DNA of 64,000 nucleotides from Siphonodentalium dalli (lineage: Eukaryota; Mollusca; Scaphopoda; Gadilida; Siphonodentaliidae), in the NCBI GenBank assembly GCA_032622095.1, contig CP136065.1, positions 51,331,949-51,395,948 of the forward strand, given 5' to 3'. Shown piece after piece: positions 28,501-40,500 of the stretch (position 1 is the first letter of the stretch; the number at the start of each line of letters is the position of its first letter). The notes beneath the pieces are model-generated. The model had not been told where the DNA came from, did not search any database, and worked only from the letters and a program-made list of their open reading frames with translations. The position numbers and the translations under genes were made by a program.

Positions 28501-31500
28501 GTTGTCCGGATGATAACTTTACTAGAGCTTATCGGATTCAATGATAATTTGGTATATTACTTTCTCCCACCAAAACACAGGTCAAGTTCAAATTTGAGTT
28601 CCGTCCGCCAATTTTTACCAGAGTTATGCCCCTTTTTTACCAGTTTCCGCCGACCCAAGAGAGGGCGTATATTGCACGCCCAGCGTAGCTCTTGTTACCA
28701 TTTTTTCTTACATTCTTTAACAATTTTATAATTTTTAATGTGTTAAGCCAATGCATTCTCTTATATATGCGAGGCGACCTATGGTCGACTCGCATATATA
28801 AGAGAATGCATTGGCACAGGGCCGTTCTGTTGGGTAAAGGGTTAAATAACGTTAAGTGTTATGTCTTGAGTCTGATCTACCAAAGGTGGCCTTATTATTA
28901 GAAGCTCATTTATTGTCGTGGGAAAATTCATCAGTTGTATACAAGCATGCAAGCCTTGAAATAGTGTGCCTGTCATTTGCAGAATGAGGTTCCCAGAGAG
29001 TAAATTTAGTGATGCTACACCGCATAGCGGGCTAGCATCACCAAATTCACCCTCTGGGGACCTCATTCTGCTTAATACTCAGCAGAATGAGGTCCCCAGA
29101 GGGTGAATTTGGTGATGCTAGCCCGCTATGCGGGGTAGCATCACTAAATTCACACTCTGGGGACCTCATTCTGCAAATGACAGGCACACTATTTCAAGGC
29201 TTGCAAGCAATGTTTGTTTATTGCACCCTTCAGTTGTTTGTTTAATTTTTCGGGGCTTACTTTTAAAATATACATTTTAGGATACGCATGTTCCTGGAAT
29301 TTGTTAATTTCTCGCCAACCAGGGATATTGTATCATTCGCATGCTTATGTGCATTTTTGTGTGGGTTCTATATGTGGAACTCTATATACCTGTATAGTGG
29401 CCATGAAAACTACAATAGAAAGACTTTAGAAGCTATTTTGCAGAATAAGATAATGCACTGGCAACAACCATAATTTAACAGCATGTCATAAAAACTACCA
29501 GTATGACCAATACAGGACTATCTGATGTGCTTTAATAGTATATGTTAGTATATGTACTTAAACGGTGTAAAGAATTTGAATTTGAAATAATTTGCTTCTA
29601 GACACGTTAATGGATAAGGGCCGTGAGAATATCCAAGCCACTGTTTACAATATATTGTCATGACTGTCAGAATAAAAAGAAGCAAATGGTAGGGAATCTC
29701 ATTTTCAAAGATGTCAGCTATTTATAACACTGTCAGAATTAATCGACGATAATGTGACAGCCAATAAAAAAATTACCAAATGTCCAGGACTGACAAAAGA
29801 AGTAGTAGATAGCCAGAAACATGCCACTGGCTGCTCCCGAAACCACAGTACTTTCCCTGTCGAAACACACACTTTCCCTGTCGAAACACACACTTTCCCT
29901 GTCGAAACACACACTTTCCCTGTCGAAACACACACTTTCCCTGTCGAAACACACATCCCACTCATTTGGTGGGACAAGATTTCACAATATTTTACAATCA
30001 AGAATTAATTATTGTATAAGGTTTCTCTGCAGGTTCTGAGACAAAATATTCCCACATGATCCATAGTTTAGGCAGATAGGCACACACGTCTGACATGTGT
30101 TGGTTTTATTTGTACAATGATGGCCTATACAGGACTATCTGATGTACTTTAATCAATATATGTACTTCAACAGTGTAAAGAATGTGAATGTGGAGTAATA
30201 TTCTTCTATACACTTTAATGGATATGGGCGTGAGAATATGCAATACCACTGAAAAAATTAACTCATGTGGACACGCAGTCTCCATACTTTATTATGCAAT
30301 GTATGATATCTGATGGACGGGGAAATCTTATCTACAATCTCACACTCTCCAGTAACATAGTGATCAGTTGAAGGCAACCATCACCGTCAATCTATTGGAC
30401 ATATGGAATTGTTATAAATTCAATGGAGCCCAAGCAACATCCCAACGAGAGTGTGAATATCGTCAAGGGAAAGATTGCTGTCAGAAACGGGAATGTGGAT
30501 GAAGTAATATATCTTTTTTGGCAACACACAAAGGAAATACAGTAATACCCTAAGTAATCGACTCCTTAACCACAGCAGAATTATGGGTAACTGCTGTGGT
30601 TAAGGAGTCGATTACTTAGGGCATTACTGTATATGTTATACATAGAGGATCTACAATGAGTCCCCAGTTTATACCAAAATTTATAAAATGAGTCCAGACT
30701 TAATTTACTGGAGGAGTTGTAGAGTTGGAGACGAGTTGTAGATTCTATTTATTACTTGATCAAAACCTCCATAAAACATACTTAAATCAATAAATGTGAC
30801 ATGAAACCAACAGCGGCTTCTAGGATATCAAATTCGGTGACATTTGATAGAAGGCAAATTAATTCAAGAGTTATGGGACAACAATACAGTTTATGGAATA
30901 TTGATAACAAAGACGATAATGAGTCTTAAACAGTTCCTAATATTTTGTTTAATGGTTCTGTGACCCAAAATCTAAGTAAATGGCGAAAAGAGAAATGAAC
31001 AATTGGTGCAGTGAACAAACTCGCTTGGTGCAGCAAATGCATCAGCCCACATAGAAAGTTGGTAGTCCAGACTCAGACGTAACATTTAGAAGCATTTTTA
31101 GAATAGAATGATTTATTGACTGACCACTATTCAGTGATGTTTTAAGTCATGTGAACAGGAACGATACAACATACCATGTACATATATTAATATCAGTATT
31201 TCAATTCAAAAAACAATAATTATAGTTGACATTTTCATTTTAAGGAATGTCAGATGACCTGGTTATTGTAGTATTAATTGTTCTCAATGAAGCAGCATAT
31301 ATATTTTGTTTCACAAGGTGCTATTTGACAGAGCAGTCTTCTAGGAAGTTTTAAAGAGCTATCTGGTTTGGGAATGATACCTTTAAATTCCAGCTCTAAG
31401 TTCAAATTTTTGTCAAGATTTACCTGTGGTGAGCATTTTCTTGACAGAATATGTTCTTCTTTTTCTACAGTCATGCATTCTTGACAAGTGCAGTCCTCAC

Positions 31501-34500
31501 AATATTTGGTTCTAATTCACCATTCTAAGGTTACCAAAATTCTCTCACGGTTCCGATTTATGTTTCTATTTATGTCAGAATGAAGAATTAATTTGGCAAA
31601 CATGTTTCCAAATCCAATCTGGCATAATATGTGTTCCATATACTTGGCACCACCATTTTTGTTTTAACCAGATTTCTCAAATTGATTCTTCAGAGGGATA
31701 CTCCAGACCACTGAAATCCGCTGAGAAAACTGTATACGCTGAAACTCGCATTGATGCCTTGGGGCTTGGACTAAAGGGAAGATGTCTCAAAAAAGGCCAC
31801 CAGGGGAGGGGAGGGGGTATTCATAGTTTTTCCTTGCACAATTAATATTGTCTTTAACATTTTTATACATTTAGAAGTAAAGGGACTCAAGGTCTTCGCA
31901 GTGGGTTCATGTGAAAATTTATGAACTTCTGTAAAACAATTATCATAAAAAATAACGGTACATGTATATGTAAAAATAGATTAACTTTGTTCTTATTGTC
32001 ATTACCAATTATTCTCCAATAACGAAATCTCAAAATGTCAACAGTTACAATACCGATCATTTAGTGTAATAAAATATCAAAGTCCAATCAAAATGTGAAG
32101 GTAACTATTGAAAAATATCAAAGCATCGAAAAATATTCTGAAAAAAAAAAAACAGATTTAGACTTTACTCTTCCATGACTGGAGCTTCCGAAATATTGCG
32201 AAAACCCTGTGTCAATGCATTCTCTTATATATTCAAGTCTCCCATAGGGAATCTCGCATATATAAGAGAATACATTGGCCTAACAATATTTTCCTTGACC
32301 GTGTAAGCCAGTGGATTCTCTTATATATGTGAGACTCCTTATGGGCGACTCACATATATAAGAGAATCCACTAGCACAGGTCCTTTAATGCACCAGCACA
32401 GCTCCCATCTTGAAAGGGTTAAATATTTGTATTACCTGCATGATCAGCAATGTTTGTTGTCAAACTGCTGTAACAGTAATGTTTATGTAACAATGGTTTC
32501 AACATGTGAAATAATACCAGTATGTTTATTGGAGAATTATTTATAATCAACATGAGTCAATCTATTTCCCACGTTCTTAGTAATGATCAAGTTACAGACT
32601 ATTATGATTTCTCATATCACCTACTTCGAAGGCCTTTTATCACTTTAACTAACAGCCTTTTTTACTCACAATTTATTGACTATTGTGGGGAATGTTTCGT
32701 GGTAACTTTACAACCCTAATGCTAATATGTTCATTTTAAATCTAACAATGTTTTATTCACAGAGTGCTTCTTTGAGAGAACATAGTTCATGTGCCTTTGG
32801 GGCAATGATTTACTACACAATTCTTCCCACAATTAATAAAATGTATTCATAAATTAATATTAATATCTCACTGAATATCAAGTATGTAGGGTATGGTTAT
32901 TTATATTTCAACCTTCAGATGTTACTGTGATGGTTAACCCTTTTAGTGCCAGGGGCCGATCTCATCGGCCCTAATTTATGGTCTGTAGAGTGCCCTTAAA
33001 AAAAGAAAAAAAAGATTTTTTTGATTATTTTTTTTTTTTGGTTTAGGCCAATGCATTCTCTTATATATGCGAGGCGACCTATGGTCGACTCGCATATATA
33101 AGAGAATGCATTGGCACAGGGTATATGGGTCGATACAAAAATCGGACCTGGCACTCAAAGGGTTAAGTGATTAATTAAATAGAGGATCTACAACGAGTCC
33201 CCAGTTTATAGCGGAATTTACAAAACAAATCCAGTATATTAGGTCTGGGCCGAGACTTTGGCGAGGTCCAGACCTAATTTACTGGACGAGTTTTGTAAAT
33301 TCTGCTAAAAATTGGGGACGAGTTGTAGATTCTATTTATTACATGATCCAAACGACAAAATATACTTAAATCAACAAATGGAACATGAAACTAACATCAG
33401 CTTCTATAATGCATGCGATGAAGTTTCACGTAACTGTGCGTTGTTTGCCCACGTAAAGAAATAGTCCCAGATAAATAAAGACTCTTTGGCGTATTTAATG
33501 GCATATATTTAGTGACATAACTGTTCAAACTTTCTTTTCAAGTTACATTTACTATCTATGCCTTGCATCTACTCATTGAAAAATGGTACAAATTTATGTA
33601 CACATTTTTTACAAACATTGATTTCATTTTATGTCACAAGTTTTATAGGGTACTGGTGTTACCAGTAAGTCTGTTTTATCAGAAAATTTACCTAATAGCT
33701 TAATTGGTAGGAGTCTTCTAAGGAATTCAGTTCACAAACTAACAACATTGTGGTTTATTTTAACTAACCACATTAACCCTTTCATGACGGGAGCGGCCCT
33801 GGTGCAGCATTCAAGATCCTGTGCCAGTGCATTATCTGATATATGTGAGTCTTCAATAGGGAGCATCGCGTATATAATAGAATGCACTGGCTTGCAAGGT
33901 CAAGCAAAATATTTTTAGGCCAATGTATTCTCTTATATATGCGAGGCTCCCTATTGGAGACTCACATATATAAGATAATGCTCTGGCATAGGATCTTTAA
34001 TGCTGCACCAGCGCTGCTCCTGTAACGTAAAGTGTTAAGTAATCTGCATTTCAGCCATTGTTGTTATTGCACAGACTGTTATCCTGACTAGTAACTTCTA
34101 GGATCCTGACTAGTAACTTCTAGGATCCTGACTAGTAACTTAGTAACTTCTAGGATCCTGACTAGTAACTTCTAGGATATAAACTTACTCTGTTGAGTTG
34201 GATATTAGGGGATTCGAGCATAAAAACAGTTTGTGAACGAGATGAGATGTCTTGTTCACAAATTATATTTATCCTGAAACCCTGCATGTCCGATGAAACA
34301 TAATATGTTTATCTCCATGGTAATCCTATCATAAATCCACCAAATTTGTTTAAATAAACTACACGAAAAGCCCTTTTATCAACATTTCATGCTACAAGGT
34401 GAGATGTCATTTTCCTGTGATTGTTCAAATTTCTGAGTACATTCCTTGAAGTTACTCGGAACAGCATCCAAAAACTTCACTTTGATCAATGACAACTTTA

Positions 34501-37500
34501 TTTGTGGTAAACAACTTTTCTGTTGAAATCAATCGCCATTTAGAGAGGAGATGCTGGATTTGGGTGTGGTCCAGTCCAGACAACCGACAAATTTCCAACT
34601 GGACTGATAACCCGTCTCGGCCATGTATCTATCAAATTTCCGTTTTAAAGTGATGTGAAACACTCCAGTTGGGTGATCAAATAGAAATGGAGAATAATCT
34701 TGCCTAAAGTAGTTATTTTTATGAATATTAATCCAAATTTGCAGTGCATACCGTTATTCTTTAATATATATTAATTAATGCACTGACTCTAGATTGCGAA
34801 CTAATTTGCGTTAGTTTATCGCTGATTGTTGCATCCCGAATCAAGATGTAAATATTTACAATTAAGCGTAATTCAGGCAATGATTTCTATGGAGTGGTAG
34901 GTTCGATTTCTTTGAGATTTTCGGTGATGTTAGTAGATTGCTACATTCCCACAGTTGGCATGGCACCTGAGTACTATCTTATCAGTTTCACGCAGCACCC
35001 AAATAAATCCATAATATGTCTTTAAATAAACTCTTGATTTTAAAATGAAATGTAAACCCTTAACCCTTTACCCAACAGAAGGGCCCTGTGCCAATGCATT
35101 CTCTTATATATGCGAGTCGACCATAGGTCGCCTCGCATATATAAGAGAATGCATTGGCTTAACACATTAAAAATTATAAAATTGTTAAAGAATGTAAGAA
35201 AAAATGGTAAAAAGTGTTAAAAAAAGATTTTTTTTAGTCCAATGCATTCTCTTATATATGCGAGGCGACCTATGGTCGACTCGCATATATAAGAGAATGC
35301 ATTGGCACAGGGCTAACTGTAACTATCACAATGTGGTCAATGAGCCAGTTCCAATGATATCCATATTTGTATGGTTCTATTGAGACAGACCGAAGATATT
35401 TTAGGCTGTTGAAGCTTTATTTGGCCGGTTTTGGCCGGTTTGTTGGGTAAAGGGTTAAATGTACATGACTCATATGAACCTCCAAACTATGTATGCCTAA
35501 TTTGGAAGGAGATATAAGACAGGTTGATAAATACAAAGAATATATATCAAGAGGCTCTATATAACTTCCATGACTGGAGCTTCCTGAAATTTTGCGAAAA
35601 CCTACCTTGTGCCAATGCATTCTCCTATTTATGCAAGTCTCCCATGTGAGCCTTGCATATATAAGAGAATACATTGACCTAACAATATTTACCTTGGGCT
35701 TGTAAACTAGTGCATTCTCTTATATATGTGAGGCTCCCTATCCAAGACTCGCATATATAAGAAAATGCACTGGCACAGGATCTTTAATGCTACACCAGTG
35801 CAGCAACAAAGGGTTAAACAGACATGACTCAAATGGACCTCCAAACTATGTATGCCTAATTTGGAAGGAGATATAAGACAAGTCAATAAATACACAGAAT
35901 ACCTATTAAGAGGCTCTGTATACTCTGAAAATAACTTATCAATGTCATAGAAATTTTCCATATGTTTAAAATTTTTCACACTGAAGTGAGACAAACTCTG
36001 TTTAATTAACCCTTTCAGTGCCAAATCCGATTTTTGTATCAACCCATATTTCCTTGATCATTTTTCAAATTTATTGATTATAATAATGTGATACATTGAT
36101 GGAAAGAGCTCTAAGTAAGAGCTCTTTCCATCAATGTATCACATTATTATAATCAATAAATTTGAAAAATGATCAAGGAAATATGGGTTGATACAAAAAT
36201 CGGACTTGGCACTGAAAGGGTTAAAAAAATGGCATTCCCTTAGTATCATTTAGTGTCAGTTGTCACTTGCAAGTTGTTTAAAGAATACTTTTTGTTATAA
36301 ATTATTAGTTATAAATATTATTATATTAAAGCATTTTAAAGTTTTTCTATTTTTATGACTAATCTGGACAAGATATGTCTTATCGATTGATGTATTCTTG
36401 ATGTTGACTGTATTTAAACTTGCAGGTGTTCCTAGCCCAGGTCACTATGAATCTACCTCACTAGTCGAGTGCTTACGAAGGTAAGTTAGATGCAACCAGA
36501 CCTGTTAAGTTTTGAAAATGTCAATCCGTGAGATTTTTGCGGGAGGTATGCCCAAAAATGTTCATGTTCCAAAAATAATTTTTATGATGAAGATTGCATA
36601 GTTTTTATGAGTTTCTATTTTATAAATATATAGACCTAAATAAAATGGCAATGAATGTCCTGTTGGTAATTGTAATAGAGCTGCTCTGTGTGGGAGATAC
36701 CACCATTTATTGAAAAGAAAGAAGCAGATCACACTTCGTAAAAATACTCAGAATTCCAGCGGAAAGTACAACATCGTAATAAACGACAAAATGGACTCGC
36801 CTTACGGTTTAACCCACAAAAGAAATGTGCACATTCCACCATTTATTAACAAATTTTAAGAAGCAGAAACTTTGTTTAAAGTTAGTCAAAACGAACCCGA
36901 GTTACACAGGTTACAACCGGACATGTATGCGTGAAACCGAAAGTAGAAAATGACCCGTCTTAAAAGTTTTACCCGCAAAATAAAAGACACATTCCGTTCT
37001 CAATGCTTACCACTATCAGTGAACTTAAATCATAAAGTATCCATTACTTATGTTCATCAATGGGGCCTCACAATACAGCTGCACACTTGTGATTAAACGT
37101 ATTGTTTTATTTCGTCTGCAATTCATGCCACTAACCCGACTTACTAAGAAATGTTCATCAATGAGGCCTAACAATACAGAACTTTGCACACTTGTGATTA
37201 GTTACTAAAACAACACCCTTTATACGTGTGGCTTCACCAGAGTGTGAAAATCAATTAATATCAGTCACAGTTCACCACAACTTGAATCTACAATCAAAAG
37301 TGACCAACGGTACATTCTGTGAATGTTAATGTGTGGGTATTTACGGGACCGGAAATAAGGAAGTCACTGTCATTTGGGGAATTCCCGCAAATGCACGAAT
37401 TTAAAAAAAAAAAAAAATAGTTTTGGGATTTTCAATGTGGGGTTTTGACGAATCCGTGAGAAATTGGGGGTTATCCGTGTTTGCGGAATTGCCGTGGAAA

Positions 37501-40500
37501 TCCGTGAGTCTCACGGAGAATCCGTGGAACTTAACAGCTCTGGATGCAACAGAAGATGAATTCCTGCTATTGGTTGACAAATATATAGAACTAGCTGATG
37601 TGCCTGACTTCGCGTCTGGACTATTTAGGGATTTCTTTGTGATCGCCTCCGGCTGGGCAGAATATACAGCATCTGGACATGTTTGTGGATGTTGCAAAAT
37701 TGAATCTGATGGGATTATAATTAGGAGAAGAAAAAAAACTGTTGAGAAAACTATTGACAATGCACGGCACAAAATACATTTAAATTTGCAGAAATCAAAT
37801 GCCGAATCAAGTTAGTCATAAAGCACTGAAAGTGGAAAAGTTTCGCGAGAATCATTACGAGAATCGATTCGGTGATTCTCGTAGAATCTTAAGGCCTGCA
37901 ATGATAGATTGATCTACTAATTCAAAGTGACAATGTTGAACAATACTGAGCGACCAACGTTGAAAATTATTGGGAAAAAGAAAAAAACTATTGTTCGATT
38001 GGTCCAGAAGATATGCCTATATGAGCGTATATGAACAAGGTCGAGGACACAGTCGCACGTGAAATTGGACCCACCCATATTGTTCCCGGGATCAAAGTAA
38101 GCCTACATACCAAATTTGACTCGGATCGATCGAGCAGTTTTTGAGTCTATAACACACATACACACAGGCAGAACTTCCAAAATATATAATAGATCACCTT
38201 GAGTGAAAAACCAATGTCTTGCCAGACACGGGTTAATAATTATTGAGTGTAGTGTTAAGCGCGGCACAGTGAAGCTTGTTCACGTATATGTAGACATTGG
38301 CATACAGGTTTTTTGCCTGAGACTCGGTCGGTCGCTAACTTCTACTGCAATTGTGTTAACCCTTTCTAAACTAAATAGATTTCTCCCACTCTGCTATACA
38401 TTGAAATGTTTTATTATACATCAGGAAAAAAAAGCAGATGACTGATCATAAAAGTGCCGTAGAGCACATATTTAATGGGAAAATGTGCAGATAATAAGTT
38501 CAACAAACAACCTATGGTCGTTTCTTGAACTTATTATCTGAACATTTCATATGGGATTGGGATAACTTCTCATCAGTATGAGTATTTAGTAGAGAAACAG
38601 TTAAAAATTGATCAAGATATGTTTACAACATTGTTAGTTTTCATGCTCAATTCAATAAAATTATTGATAATATGTAATATTAATATATCTAATGTGAGGA
38701 TCAACCCCTTGCCCTGCAGTTGGCATTGATCACGGATCTAAAATCGTTATTCTAAGACTTTTTTCGGCAAATATGATTTCGTGTTGGTATTGTAGTGAGT
38801 CTTTATTTGTAATATACTTATTTGGATAACTAAATCGGCTTGATGAAATTACACTGTTGTAACTGAATGATACGGGGAACATCAAATCGGATTGTGCATC
38901 TTTAAAGATATTGCATCTCTTTCTAGCAAGTTTAATATAGATTCGGGAGATTTAAAATGATAGATATGAATCGAAGAGGTCTGTCCGAAAAAGCTTCCAT
39001 CAATTAATCAATATGCCACCAGCCAAACAAAGCCACCTTCTTCGGGGGACGTGTGACTCGAACAGAAATCTCGTGAAACTTTTCGGATCATACCAAGAGA
39101 GGCAGCTCTACATGTATATTGTTAGCGCAATCAATCAAGGCAAATAAGAGATTTCACCGTGAATTACACCCAGCTTCATCTGAAATATTCCACTTTTTAT
39201 GCCTATATGGACAAATAATATACACAATCTTCAGTTATATATGTATTTTATTCACAAAAAAATGTTGGTAGTCTTGGGAGCCTTGCATATACAACAGAAT
39301 GCACTGACTTACAAGGTCAAGGTAAATATTGTTAGGCCAATGTATACTATTATATATGTGAGGCTCCCTATGGGCGACTCGCATATATAAGAGAATGCAT
39401 TGGCACAGGGTTTTCACAAATTTCAAGAAGCTCCAGTCATGGAACGGTTAAAAAAAAAAATTATTGTAACTTGAGATCCGTTATCTTTAATCAACGCTAT
39501 CTGAAAACTCATTTGTATTTTTTCAGGTTCACAAAACCAGAGCATCTGGGCAGTTCAGCCAAAATCAAATGCAGCAAATGTTCAAACTATCAAGAATCGA
39601 CCAAACAACTCACAATGAAAAAGCTTCCTATAGTTGCTTGCTTCCACCTCAAGGTAAAAACTCTACTAATATAATATAGAGTGTTGGGCTATCAAAAATA
39701 AATAGCTGAGTTCTCAGGCACCTCCCTTATCACCCAAAGATAGCCTCATCAAAACTTATTTGCAAATTGATCCAGAATTATTTTTAACGAGTTCAAAATT
39801 CAATTTCTAATTCATCTACAATTGGAAATTTGGATAGGTTTCTATTGAAGATGTACGTGTAATGGCTAAAATGCATTGGAGTATATATTCTACAGATTCG
39901 ATAGAAAATTTTAGGATTTAAAACCATAAAATAATCCATACACCATTACTTTCTAGAATTCTCAGAAAAAATGAATATAAAAAAGCCTACTTTCCTCATT
40001 GCATGAGAACCTAGGTATTTATTTTTAATGGCCTTAGGGTAACTTGTAATGTGTAATATCATGATATGCAAGTAGTTGTCACATTCTTTGTGTGGTGGAC
40101 ATGTAATCTTACGTGTGGAATAAAAAGTCAATTTCATTATCATCTCCAGCATGTAGGTCAGGGCTGTCACAATTGTTGATAATATTTTGTCGAGTTGTGT
40201 AACACACTTGACCTATGGTTTGATGAATGACTGCATCCGTCTGTCTGTCTGTCCATGTAGCAATGTAAGCTCGATAACTTTATCAAACATAATCCGATTA
40301 AGACAAAATTGTAATCATGGCTTCTATTCATGAATCTCTTTGATGATGTTGAACAAGTCTGAGGAGGAACTGGCTTTCAACATCAAGCCTGAGTTTAGTG
40401 TGCCTGTCATTTGCAGAATAGTGTCCCCAGATGGTGAATTTAGTGACGCTATCCTAGCATAGCTCGCTAGCCTCTCTAAATTCACCCTCTGCGAACCTCA

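Noticed and set aside
29714-30039. Repetitive frames on both strands
   Set aside because: Caused by the 21-bp minisatellite, whose length is a multiple of three.
31274-31560. Minus-strand frame with a CxxCxCxxC cluster
   Set aside because: Stops upstream, no splice context, no second copy and no recognised domain. Cannot be told from chance.
37401-37815. 123- and 130-codon opposed frames
   Set aside because: They cross the precisely defined right boundary of the hAT-like element, so no single coding unit is plausible.
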